Assembly: GCA_963843465.1 (NCBI GenBank)
Contig: CAWJKP010000002.1
Location: forward strand, 62,001-126,000
DNA length: 64,000 nucleotides
From: CAWJKP01 sp963843465
GTDB taxonomy: Bacteria > Planctomycetota > Planctomycetia > Pirellulales > Thermoguttaceae
Direction: 5' to 3'
The notes beneath the pieces are model-generated. The model saw only the letters and a program-made list of their open reading frames with translations. It was not told the origin of the DNA and searched no databases. Shown one piece after another: positions 36,801 through 46,570 of this stretch. The translations under genes and the position numbers were made by a program. The first letter of the stretch is position 1. Every line of letters begins with the position of its first letter.

Positions 36801-39800
36801 TCACCAGGAAGGTGTAATTGCCCGCATCGTAGAAGGTGGCGGTGGTGTTCTTGGCGGCGTTGGTGCCATTGGCGGAGTAGGTTGGATCGGTGGCTCCAGG
36901 CGGCTCGGCGGTTTCGCTCCAGGTGTAGGTCAAGTTCGATTCGCCGCCGGCGTAGGCCCCCAGCACGCTGAGATTGGTGGTCGTGCCGTTGACCGGCGAG
37001 GGCGAGGCCGAAGCCGGCACAGCCACGGTGGGCGCGGAATCGGTGACGGTTACCGACCCGGTACCGTTGACGGAGCCGCTGGCGGCGTTGACCACGGCCG
37101 AGCCGGTCGCTGCCGGGGCCGTGTAGAGTCCGCTGGCGTCGAGCGAGCCGACGCCCGAGGCCAGGCTCCAGGTGAAGGCCGGCTGGCTGGCCAGCGAGTT
37201 GCCGAACTGGTCCAGGGCGGTGGCCGTGAACTGCTGGGTCAGGTACTCGTTGAGCGTGGCGCTGGCCGGGGCGACAGTGATGCTGGTGAGCGTCTGGTTG
37301 ACGGTGACGTTGACGCTGGTGGTGGTCGCTTGGGTGCCGTCGCTGATGGTCACCAGGAAGGTGTAATTGCCCGCATCGTAGAAGGTGGCGGTGGTGTTCT
37401 TGGCGGCGTTGGTGCCGTTGGCGGAGTAGGTGGGGTCGGTGGCGCCGGGCGGCTCGGCGGTTTCGGTCCAGGTGTAGGTCAAGTTGGACTCGCCGCCGGC
37501 GTAGGCCCCCAAGACGCTGAGATTGGTGGTCGTGCCGTTGACCGGCGAGGGCGAGGCCGAAGCCGCCGTGGCCACCGTGGGCGCGGTATCCGTAACGGTC
37601 ACCGACCCGGTACCGTTGACGGAGCCGCTGGCGGCGTTGACGACGGCCGAGCCGGTGGCACTCGGGGCCGTATAGAGACCGGTGGCGTCGAGCGAGCCGA
37701 TGCCCGAGGCCAGGCTCCAGGTGAAGGCCGGCTGGCTGGCCAGCGAGTTGCCAAACTGGTCCAGCGCCGTCGCGCTGAACTGCTGGGTCAGGTACTCATT
37801 GAGCGTGACGCTGGCCGGGGCGACGGTGATGCTGGTGAGCGTCTGGTTGACGGTGACGTTGACGCTGCTGGTGGTCGCTTGGGTGCCGTCGCTGATGGTC
37901 ACCAGGAAGGTGTAATTGCCCGCATCGTAGAAGGTGGCGGTGGTGTTCTTGGCGGCGTTGGTGTCGTTGGCGGAGTAGGTGGGGTCGGTGGCGCCGGGCG
38001 GCTCGGCGGTTTCGGTCCAGGTGTACGTCAAGTTCGACTCGCCGCCGGCGTAGGCCCCCAAGACGCTGAGGTTGGTGGTCGTGCCGTTGACCGGCGAAGG
38101 CGAGGCCGAAGCCGCCACGGCCACGGTGGGCGCGGAATCGGTAACGGTCACCGACCCGTTGCCGTTGACGGAGCCGCTGGCGGCGTTGACCACGGCCGAG
38201 CCGGTAGCAGCCGGGGCCGTATAGAGTCCGCTGGCGTCGAGCGAGCCGATGCCCGAGGCCAGGCTCCAGGTGAAGGCCGGCTGGCTGGCCAGCGAGTTGC
38301 CAAACTGGTCCAGCGCCGTCGCGCTGAACTGCTGGGTCAGGTACTCGTTGAGCGTGACGCTGGCCGGGGCGACGGTGATGCTGGTGAGCGTCTGGTTGAC
38401 GGTCACGTTGACGCTGCTGGTGGTCGCTTGGGTGCCGTCGCTGATGGTCACCAGGAAGGTGTAATTGCCCGCATCGTAGAAGGTGGCGGTGGTGTTCTTG
38501 GCGGCGTTGGTGCCGTTGGCGGAGTAGGTGGGGTCGGTGGCTCCGGGCGGCTCGGCGGTTTCGCTCCAGGTGTAGGTCAAGTTGGACTCGCCGCCGGCGT
38601 AGGCCCCTAAGACGCTGAGATTGGTGGTCGTGCCGTTGACGGGCGAGGGCGAGGCGGAGGCCGGCACGGCCACGGTGGGCGCGGGATTGGTGACCTGGAA
38701 GTTGGCCGAAAACTCCGAGGTATTGTTCGATGGGTCGGTTGCGGTGGCGGTGATCTTATCGCCGACGGCCAGACCGCTGACGGTCAGGGCGCCGCTGAAG
38801 TTGCCGTTGGCGTTGGTGGTAAGATAGCCGAGATAGGTTTGCCCCGAGCCGTAGCCGCTGGCGTTGTTGTCGCTCAGGAAGAACTCCACCCGGGCGTTGG
38901 CGAACGCGGCCTGGTTGGGGGCGCTGCCCACGTAGCCGGCGAGGCTCAGCGTGTTGCCGCCCAGGTAGGCGGTGGTGATCACGGGGAAGTTCATCGCGTC
39001 GTTGGCGACCGCCGGGTTCTCGGCGCCGCTGTTGGGGGTCACGCTGTTGCCGATCGGCGCGGACTCGACGGTCGACGTATTGATGTTGATTCCCAGGCCG
39101 GTGTTGCCGTAGATCGAGTTTTCGGTGATCAGATTTCCCACCGGCGGCGAGGAGGCCGTGTCGTCGAAGCTGGTCAAGAGGACGCCGACGCCGCCCTCGC
39201 CGTTCTTGCCGGTGATCCCGGTGATGATGTTGTCGCAGATGACGTTGTTGTCGGAGCCGTTGCTGATGCCGATGCCCGCCGTGAGCATGTCGGCGATCGT
39301 GTTGTCTTCGATGAGGGCGTTGTGGACCTGGTACCAGATCTCGATGCCCTTGCCCAGGTCGGCTTGAGGGGTCGGCGTTCCCACGTAGCCGTGGATGTAG
39401 TTGCCTTCGACCAGGGCCCCGTTGCTGATGTCCGACACGGCGTCGTTGGTGTCGAAATAGTTGGTAAAGGCCACCTCGTTGTCGACGAAGCTCACGGGCT
39501 GGAGATTGGTGTCGCCCAGGTAGGCGTCGCTCATCATCACGCCGTTGCCCGTGATATAGGCAATGTAGTTGTTGCTGATGGAGGCCGCGCCGTCGGTCCA
39601 GATGCCCACGTATTCCAAGAGGCCGGCATTGGTGCCGTCGGCATGGGTGCCGACGAGGTTGCCGGTGATCACGGCCTGGCCGGCCGCGGCGGTGACCGCC
39701 GGATCGACGCGGATCTGGGCGCCGTCGTAGGTGCCGCCTGAGCCGTCCGTGCCGAAGCCGTTGACGGCCAGGCCGCTGATGGTGACATCGCCGGCGTCGA

Positions 39801-42153
39801 CCTCCAGTCCTTCTCCCGCGAAGGCGTTGTTGCCGGTCAGCTCGAGCACGGGCCGGCTGACCTCGTCCAACGTCAGCCCGTCCACGCCCACCGTGCCGCC
39901 CGCGCCGACCTGGCCGGGGTTGGGATCGACAATCGTCACGCCGTCGGCCGTGCTGTAGGCCGTGCCGTTGATGGTCGTGTTGGCCTGCGTGATCGCCGGC
40001 AGCGGGCTGGTGACGGAGATCTCCCACCAGGCGCCGCCGCTGCCGCTGGCGTTGGTCGGCACCGTGGGAACGAACCGCATGGCGTGCGTGGCGTCGAGGG
40101 CGTCGGCGTTCTCGAGGAATTGCCGGAAGCTGCCCTGCACGCTGGCGCCGTCGCTGGTGTTGGTCACCACGTTGAAGCTGAAGCCGTAATTGACGCCGCT
40201 GACGCTGCCGCCGTTGACGACCGCGCGGGCGACGTCCTCGGAGGTTGCCAGCGCGGCGGCGTTGTCGGAGACGTTGCCGTTCATGCCGCCGAACAGCGGC
40301 CCGGCCGTGCTGGTGAAGGCATAGCTGCCGTAGTCGGTCACGCTGCCGGCCGCGCCGTAAGTCTGGACAGCCCAGACGTTGCCCTGGCCGTAGCCCGCAT
40401 TGAACGGCTCGTTGGAGGCTACGGTCTTCGAGTCGACCACGACCCAGTAGGTCCCGTTGGGCAGGGCGGAGAAAGAGTACTGACCGGAGGCGTTGGTGGT
40501 GGTGGTGGCGACGAGCGTGTCGGCGGCGTCGGGGATGCCGTCGCCGTTGTCAAGGTAAAGGAGGACCGTCGCGCCGTTGACCGGCAGCGCGCCGGTGAGC
40601 GTGCCCGTGCCGGCAACGTCTTCGTAGACCGTTCCGCTCACCGACCCGGTGGCGGGTGCCGCGATCAGCGAAACCGCGCCGATCGCGGTGTTTGCGGAAC
40701 CGGAGGCCGTCCAGGACATCGTGACCGACGCCGCGCCGGGCGCCGTGCTGCCGCCGCCCACGCAGTCGTTGCTGCCGGTTCCCGTGCTGTAGTTCCAGAG
40801 CTGGGTTTGCCCCGAGCCGGGTCCCGTGAGCGTCTCACTGGCCTGGATGGCCACCGCGTCGATGACAAGATCTCCCGGAGCCGATGAGACGATGACCGAG
40901 GGCGTCGCGGTCGTTGGCTCAGCCGAAGCGAACGTCCCCAGGGGCGTGCTCTGGTTGACCCCGAAGAAATCCACCGCGCCTGCCGAGATCGTTTGGGAGC
41001 TGTTCAGCGCGACCACGATGTTTCCAGTCCCCACCGGCGGCGCCACCAGGTCCCACATCTCGATATGGGCCTCGTTGCCCACATCGCCCTCGGCCCCGAT
41101 CAGTTGCAGCGCGAGGCCGTCGTAAGTGACCGAAGTCACGGCGTCACTGTGGCGCGTGGATATGTCGACGATCAGGATCCGGTTGCTGCCCGAGCCGACG
41201 GTGTGCGACCAGGTGAGGCTCGTGGCGCCGGCCGACGAAGTCGCCGCGGAGCTGGTGTTGTCCTTGGTAATGGCGGCCAAAGTCCCGCCATAGGTGTCGA
41301 GCACTTGCAGATTGAGCGACGACGGCGGGCCGGCCGGCAGCGTCGCGGTCGCCGCGGAGGACGCCTTGAGCAGCCAGTCGCCGCCATAGCCGGTGAGGGT
41401 GGTATTGGCGAAAACGCTTGCGCCCGTCAGCCGGGCAATCTGGTCGATGAGCAGTTGCCCGCTGCTGCCGGGCGCGGCCACGTTGCAGCCGAAGACGTCG
41501 ATCGTCGCCTCGGCCGCCAGCACTTGCCTTAACTCCGACCAATCGGCCGTCGTTTGCGCCAGGGTGGAGGTCGAGATCCATTGATCTCCCAATTCAAACG
41601 TGCCCGGGCCGCCGTGCGAGAGGATCGAGAGGGAACGGACGTCGGTATTGGTCGATTCCGCCCAGGTGACCACGCTGGAAATCACCTGGTCGGCCGACTC
41701 CTGGCTGCCGTTATAGAGAAAGAGTTTAGCAGCGGGCGACACGGCCTGTTCCAGCACGGCGACGTCCGGCAACTGCGTATCGATCAGCACCACGTCGGTT
41801 TCCGCCGGGACTGGCGACGAGGTCACGCTGGATGCGGCGGGCCGGAAAAGGGGACAGCCCCCATTTGTGCGAAGCACCCTCCGGGCGGGCACCGACCGAA
41901 GGTTGGTCGCGGCAATTGGGGACTGTCCCCGTTTTCCACGCCGGGAAGGAAGGCCCTGGCGATGAACTGCTTGTCGCGGAGCATGTTGTCCAGCAGCGTG
42001 AGCGACTCGCTCCCGGTAGGAGATTGAAGGTCTTGCCGCAGGATTGGCTGGATTACGCCGGTAGTGAAAAGGGGCCGGCCGGCGCCGCCAACGCGGCCAG
42101 CGGCGTCGCATTGTACAGTGTCCGCCTCTCGAGCTCGTCCAACTCCAGCGCAC
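33899..42153 (-). CDS. giant DUF4347 surface protein with repeats and C-terminal membrane anchor (frameshifted)
   Basis: About 2750 residues. From the N-terminus: a DUF4347 domain (DVVLIDTQLPDVAVLEQAV, LSILSHGGPGTFELGDQWIS, IDVFGCNVAAPGSSGQLLID); an SdrD-like domain (TLTGALPVNGATVLLYLDNG); a beta-helix region with short strands such as NVICDNIITGI; six near-identical 183-residue repeats; cadherin-like domains; a proline-rich linker; one membrane segment (ITVGAGVALTAGLSAGYVIL); and a short basic cytoplasmic tail. The main frame runs 42153-35023; near 35080 one lost base shifts to the frame ending at 33899. The N-terminal section 41820-42260 is also scrambled in frame. I infer a cell-surface adhesin. 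It is divergent from the exporter-like operon starting at 42692. Confidence 0.85.
35399..38692 (-). repeat. six tandem 549-bp coding repeats
   Basis: The marker TGCCCGCATCGTAGAAGG recurs at 35721, 36270, 36819, 37368, 37917 and 38466, always exactly 549 bases apart. Each unit encodes 183 residues: a PKD/Ig-like domain (SPVNGTTTNLSVLGAYAGGE, GNYTFLVTISDGTQ) and a Big-like domain (LTSITVAPASVTLNEYLTQQ, VNAASGSVNG). The copies differ at few positions, so they were duplicated or homogenised recently. The outermost (C-terminal) copy is the most divergent. Confidence 0.93.
41850..41930. repeat. palindromic element, GGGGACAG family, in the giant gene's N-terminal region
   Basis: GGGGACAGCCCCCATTTGTG at the left pairs with CAATTGGGGACTGTCCCC at the right; the loop contains GCGAAGCACCCTCCGGG shared with 20862-20933. 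It encodes RGKRGQSPIAATNLRSVPAR-like low-information residues in the giant frame, between the LEPR-like start and DUF4347. Confidence 0.85.
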
Positions 42154-42259
42154 GAGGCGTGGGCAGACTGCTCGCCGGCTTGCCCCGCCACTGGCGGCGG
42201 AGATCCTCGGCGAACATCGCCAGGCTCGCCCGACAGCGGTAATGCCAATGCTTGAGCAA
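42053..42259 (-). pseudogene. LEPR-like N-terminus of the giant protein, out of frame with the rest
   Basis: This frame reads MFAEDLRRQWRGKPASSLP and then ALELDELERRTLYNATPLAA, matching the 'LExLExRxLYNAxPL' opening of planctomycete giant surface proteins that precedes DUF4347. It stops at 42053, while the DUF4347 frame starts only later. A second frame between them carries SLTLLDNMLRDKQFIARAFL. The true protein therefore probably starts near 42259 or slightly upstream (TTG is the only start visible) and the N-terminal part holds two frame changes. Confidence 0.6.
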
Positions 42260-42378
42260 GGGAATCGTCTCGGTGGGGAATGATCGGCGGCGACGGACGC
42301 CGGGGCAATCGGACGCCCTGGGTCGCCTCTGGGCGGGACGGCGAAAACGCGGTATCTCAGTGGAACCTTACGTCACAA

Positions 42379-42462
42379 GGTAGGGTGGGTCGAGCGCAGC
42401 GAGCCCCACGAGTAGAATTCGCCCAGGAATACTGGGGCTCGCTGCGCTCGACCCACTCTACC
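42379..42462. repeat. palindromic element, GGTAGGGTGGGTCGAGCG family
   Basis: GGTAGGGTGGGTCGAGCGCA with GCGAGCCCCA pairs with TGGGGCTCGCTGCGCTCGAC with CCACTCTACC. It lies in the roughly 430-base divergent intergenic region between the giant-protein gene and the TolC-like gene, where promoters for both are expected. Confidence 0.88.
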
Positions 42463-42691
42463 CTCACGAAGGCCACCCGCACAATCGGCACATTGCGCAC
42501 GAGCGTCATCACCCCAACCGGCAGGCTGCCGCATAGAGGGAATGTTTTTGGGAAACCGGTTGTGGGGTTTCTGCGTGATAGATGACGGTTGAAACCCGGG
42601 GTAGCGTGGGAAAAAAACTATGCCGAGTTACTAGACATCGGGGGTGACGGAAAACCCCAATCGTTTACGCTCGCAGCCGGAAACGGACGTT

Positions 42692-44527
42692 ATGGCCTGC
42701 CTTCGTCGGATCGTGCCGGGGATCGCGATACTGGCGGCGTGGGCGGCCGCTTCCGCGCCGCCGCAAAGCCGCGGCCAGCCGCCGCCGGATGCGGCGCGGG
42801 CGAACCTGCTGATTCCCCACGAGGGCCGGATCTCGGCCCTGGACGCCGAGCAGGCCCGCCGCACGCTGACCGCCCCCCGGGAGATGCCGCCGGACTTCCA
42901 GCCCTGGTGGAGCGGCTGCGTGGCCGCGCCGCTGTTGCCCTGCCGCCGGCCGCTTTCCGTCGGACTGGAATCGCTGGTCGTGGAGGCGCTCGCGTATTCG
43001 CCCAAGGTCCGCGCGATGAGCATGACGCCGGAGATCCGCCGCACCGCGGTGGCGGAAGCCCTGGCCACCTTCGACTTCCGCGTCTTCTCGGATAACAAAT
43101 ATGTCAATACCGACGATCCGGTCGGCAACCTGCTGACCACCGGCGGGCCGGACCGCTACCTGGACCGCATGTGGTTTTCCGCCGCCGGCCTGCGGCAGAG
43201 GAACGAGTACGGCGGCCAGCTCGAAATCTCCCAGCGCATCGGCTACGAGGACAGCAATTCGATCTACTTCGTGCCGCCCTACCAGGGAACGTCGCGGCTG
43301 TGCATCAGTTACACCCAGCCGCTGCTGAACGGGGCGGGCCGGCCCTACAACGAGAGCGTCGTCGTGCTGGCCGACATCGATTCCAACGTCGGCGCCGCCG
43401 AGTTCTCCACCGAGCTGGAAAGCCACCTGCTGGATATCACCCGCGCCTACTGGACCCTCTACCTGGCGCGGGCCGAGCTGCTGCAGAAGCGCAGGCTCTC
43501 CGCCGAAGGAGACAGGATCTTGTCGGAGTTGGAAGGCCGCCGCAACCTCGACGCCTCGAGGAACCAACTGGTCCGGGCCAATGCGGCCGCCGCCGCCCGC
43601 CACGCCATGCTGATCCGCGCCCAGGCCGCCGTCGAGAACGCCGAGTCGAGGATCCACGCCCTGGTCAACGATCCCGAAAGCCGCGTGGACGGGCGGGTCG
43701 AGCTGCTTCCCGCCCAGCGCCCGCAGGAAGTCTATCTCGCCGCAGGCGTGCGCAATTCCGTGCTCACCGCCCTGCACAACCGCCCCGAGATCGAGAAGGC
43801 CGTCCAGGACATCCGCGCCGGCGGCGTCCGCCTGGGAGTAGCGGAAAAAGACCTGCTCCCCGTGCTCAACGCCGTGGTGGCGATGTACGTTTCCGGGCTG
43901 GAGGCCGACGGGCAGATCGCTAAGGCGCTGGCCGACCAGTTCAGCGTCGGCGCGCCGTCCTATACGGTCGGGCTGCAGTTTGAAATGCCCCTGGGGAACC
44001 ACGCCGCCGAGGCCCGGCTCAAGCGCCGCCGCTTGGAGCTGCAACAGCTCACCCAGGAGCTCGAGAGCGCCGTGCTGCTGGTGATCCGCGACGTCGAGGT
44101 CGCCGTGCGGGAGGTCGACGCCACCTACCGCGAGATGCAGGCCAAGTATCGGGCCATGCAGGCGTCGGCGGCGCAGATCGCCTACCTGCAGGACCGCTGG
44201 CGGCTGCTGCCCGGCGAGGAACAGGTCGCGGGGATCGTGCTGGAAGACGTGCTGGACGCGCAGGAGCGGCTGACGGAGATGGAATATGAGTTCGCGGCGG
44301 CCGAGGTGGGCTACAACCAGGCCCTCTGCAACCTCCAGTGGTCGACGGGGACGATGCTCAAATGCCAGCGGCGTCTCCCGCCGGTCGGCGTGCCGAATCC
44401 TGCCGTGCCGCCGGTGCAAGCCGGCCCAACGGCGGTGCCTTTCTCGCCGCTTGCCACCAGACCCGATGCGACAATGGAAGTCCGCCGTCTTCCCCAACCT
44501 GACAACCTGATACCCTTGCCGCGATGA
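42692..44527 (+). CDS. TolC family outer membrane channel
   Basis: About 611 residues from ATG 42692 with a signal peptide (CLRRIVPGIAILAAWAAASA). The TolC pattern is visible in two halves: LSVGLESLVVEALAYSPKVR, LLDITRAYWTLYLARAELLQ, LDASRNQLVRANAAAAA, then NSVLTALHNRPEIEKAVQ, GLQFEMPLGNHAAEARLKRR, LQQLTQELESAVLLVIRDVE. These are the long paired helices plus short barrel strands of a trimeric export duct. The C-terminal 60 residues are a proline-rich tail. It overlaps the SecA-like gene by 4 bases (ATGA), so the two are coupled. A GTG at 42644 is an alternative start. Confidence 0.9.
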   Translation: MACLRRIVPGIAILAAWAAASAPPQSRGQPPPDAARANLLIPHEGRISALDAEQARRTLTAPREMPPDFQPWWSGCVAAPLLPCRRPLSVGLESLVVEALAYSPKVRAMSMTPEIRRTAVAEALATFDFRVFSDNKYVNTDDPVGNLLTTGGPDRYLDRMWFSAAGLRQRNEYGGQLEISQRIGYEDSNSIYFVPPYQGTSRLCISYTQPLLNGAGRPYNESVVVLADIDSNVGAAEFSTELESHLLDITRAYWTLYLARAELLQKRRLSAEGDRILSELEGRRNLDASRNQLVRANAAAAARHAMLIRAQAAVENAESRIHALVNDPESRVDGRVELLPAQRPQEVYLAAGVRNSVLTALHNRPEIEKAVQDIRAGGVRLGVAEKDLLPVLNAVVAMYVSGLEADGQIAKALADQFSVGAPSYTVGLQFEMPLGNHAAEARLKRRRLELQQLTQELESAVLLVIRDVEVAVREVDATYREMQAKYRAMQASAAQIAYLQDRWRLLPGEEQVAGIVLEDVLDAQERLTEMEYEFAAAEVGYNQALCNLQWSTGTMLKCQRRLPPVGVPNPAVPPVQAGPTAVPFSPLATRPDATMEVRRLPQPDNLIPLPR

Positions 44528-46527
44528 TCGAAGCCACACGCTCTTCGCCACTGCCGCCGCTGGTCTACGCCAGGCAGTTCCTCCGGCCTCGCGCCTCGGC
44601 TCTGCGGCGGGCGGACTGGCGGCTCGCCGGCGAGGTGCTGGCCGTCGCGGCCCGCCTTCGGGACCAGAACGACGCCTCGCTCGCCGGCCGCAGCCGTGCC
44701 TTGCGCGAGCTGGTCGCGTCCGGCGTCCGGCCCGCCCATGAGAGGATCGTGGTCGCCGGCTTCGCGCTGGTCAGCGAGGCCTTTCGGCGCTGCCTGGCGG
44801 TCGATCTCTACGAGGAGCAGTTGCTCGCCGGGTTGGTGCTCACGCGCCGGGCAGCGGCCCAGATGCAGACCGGCGAAGGCAAGACCTATGCGGCCGCTCT
44901 GCCGGCCTTCGTACACGCCCTGACAGGCGAGGGCGTCCACGTCGTCACGGTGAACGATTATCTCGCCCAGCGCGACTACCAAACCGTCGGGCCCGTGCTG
45001 CGGCTCTTGGGCCTCTCCGTGGGACTGCTGCGGGCCGGCGTCGAGACGGCGGAAAAACGCGCCGCCTACGCCTGCAACGTCACTTACGGCGTCGACCAGG
45101 AGTTCGGCTTCGATTATCTCCGCGACCAGCTCCACCTGCTCTCCCGGCGCAGCGCTGCCCCGGGCTCGCGGCTGCTGGAAACGCTGCGGGGCCGCGATCC
45201 GTCGCTTCCCCAGACCATGCAGCGCGGGCGGGCGGCGGCCATCGTCGATGAGATCGACTGCGTGCTCTTGGACTCTTCCACCTCGCCGCTGTTGCTCAGC
45301 CAGGCGCCGGAAGCTGCGGACCCCGACGCGGCCGTCTACCGCGAGGCCCAGCAGGCGGCCGCGCAACTGGTCGCCGGCGAGGACTACGTGATCCGGCCCG
45401 ACGTCGGCCACGTCGCCTTCACCGCCGCGGGGGCGGAGAAGATCTCGGCCGCAGGCGAGCCGGGCATCCGGCAGCGGCTGAAGCGGCCCTGGGCGATCTA
45501 CGTCGAGCAGGCGCTGCGGGCCAAGGACCTGCTGCGGAGAGACGTACACTACCTGGTCCGCGACGGAAAAGTGCTGCTGGTGGATGAGTACACCGGCCGG
45601 ATCCTGCTCGAGCAGAACTGGCGGGACGGTCTGCACCAGGCCGTCGAGGTCAAGGAAGGGCTGGCGACCACCTTCGAGCATCGCTCCGCCGTGCGGATCT
45701 CGAAACAGCGCTACTTCCACGGCTACCGTCACCTTTGCGGCATGACCGGCACGGCCCAGGGCAGCGAGCGGGAGTTCTGGAGCACCTACCGCTTGCCGGT
45801 CGTGATCGTTCCCCTGCGGAAACCGTCGCGCCGCAAGGCGCTTCCCACGCGGTTCTTTGCCAGCCGGGCGGCGAAGCACGCGGCCATCGCGGCCGAGGTG
45901 GCGCGGCTTCACCGCCTGGGTCAGCCCGTCCTGGTGGGCACCCGCACCATCGACAATAGCGAGTCCCTGGCCCGCCAACTGGACGCCCTGGGCATCCCCT
46001 ACCAGCTCCTCAACGGCAAGCAGGACCAGGCGGAGGCGCAGATCGTCGCCCGGGCCGGCGAAGTGGGCATGGTGACCATCGCCACCAACATGGCAGGCCG
46101 GGGAACGGACATCCGCCTCGGGCCGGGCAGCCAGCGGCTCGGGGGGCTGCACGTGATCGGCGTCGAGTGCCACGAGTCGGCCCGCATCGATCGCCAGCTT
46201 GCCGGCCGATCGGCCCGGCAGGGTGACGCGGGCTCCTACCAATTCTTCGTCTCCGCCGAAGACCCTCTCCTGGTCCGTTTTTCCCGCAATCTCGCTACCA
46301 TCGTGAGGCGGGCCGCCCTCCCCAGCGGGGAGGCCGACGTTGATTTTTCTCACGAGGTTCTTCGTTTGCAACGTAGAGTAGAGAAACTACACTACCAGGC
46401 CCGCCGCCACCTCTTTCGCCACGACGACTGGTTGAAGAAGCTGCTGGCCTGCTGGTCCGACGCCCAATCACGCGCGACCGATGAGTCCCATGCGTCGCAT
46501 AGGTCCCCTAGGACTTATGGGACCTAG
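44524..46527 (+). CDS. SecA-like ATPase lacking the C-terminal domains
   Basis: A 667-residue SecA paralogue; housekeeping SecA is usually over 850. The motor is intact: Walker A MQTGEGKTYAA at 114-124, VTVNDYLAQRD, TYGVDQEFGFDYLRDQL, DEID at 242-245, GMTGTA, ATNMAGRGTDIRLG and GRSARQGDAGS. A shortened preprotein-crosslinking region lies between the two halves. The protein stops within the helical scaffold (RRVEKLHYQARRHLFRHDDW), so the helical wing and the zinc-binding C-terminus for SecB are missing. Its place between tolC-like and hlyD-like genes suggests that it powers a special export route rather than general secretion. Starts at ATG 44524. Confidence 0.92.
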   Translation: MIEATRSSPLPPLVYARQFLRPRASALRRADWRLAGEVLAVAARLRDQNDASLAGRSRALRELVASGVRPAHERIVVAGFALVSEAFRRCLAVDLYEEQLLAGLVLTRRAAAQMQTGEGKTYAAALPAFVHALTGEGVHVVTVNDYLAQRDYQTVGPVLRLLGLSVGLLRAGVETAEKRAAYACNVTYGVDQEFGFDYLRDQLHLLSRRSAAPGSRLLETLRGRDPSLPQTMQRGRAAAIVDEIDCVLLDSSTSPLLLSQAPEAADPDAAVYREAQQAAAQLVAGEDYVIRPDVGHVAFTAAGAEKISAAGEPGIRQRLKRPWAIYVEQALRAKDLLRRDVHYLVRDGKVLLVDEYTGRILLEQNWRDGLHQAVEVKEGLATTFEHRSAVRISKQRYFHGYRHLCGMTGTAQGSEREFWSTYRLPVVIVPLRKPSRRKALPTRFFASRAAKHAAIAAEVARLHRLGQPVLVGTRTIDNSESLARQLDALGIPYQLLNGKQDQAEAQIVARAGEVGMVTIATNMAGRGTDIRLGPGSQRLGGLHVIGVECHESARIDRQLAGRSARQGDAGSYQFFVSAEDPLLVRFSRNLATIVRRAALPSGEADVDFSHEVLRLQRRVEKLHYQARRHLFRHDDWLKKLLACWSDAQSRATDESHASHRSPRTYGT

Positions 46528-46538
46528 AGGACTTATAA
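46498..46538. repeat. short GGACTTATGGGACCT-type repeat
   Basis: CATAGGTCCCCTAGGACTTA followed by TGGGACCTAGAGGACTTAT contains the inverted pair AGGTCCC/GGGACCT and a direct AGGACTTAT repeat. It overlaps the last codons of the SecA-like gene (residues HRSPRTYGT) and part of the gap before the HlyD-like gene. Confidence 0.55.
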
Positions 46539-46570
46539 GCCCCACCCCCGCAACCCACCGACAAGACATC

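Noticed and set aside
35392..38610. Plus-strand ORFs rich in RGGVGAVGGVGGVG
   Set aside because: They are antisense readings of the 549-bp repeats of the giant gene.
42665..46371. Minus-strand ORFs of 628 and 686 residues opposite the TolC-like and SecA-like genes
   Set aside because: Shadows; the plus-strand genes have complete family motifs.
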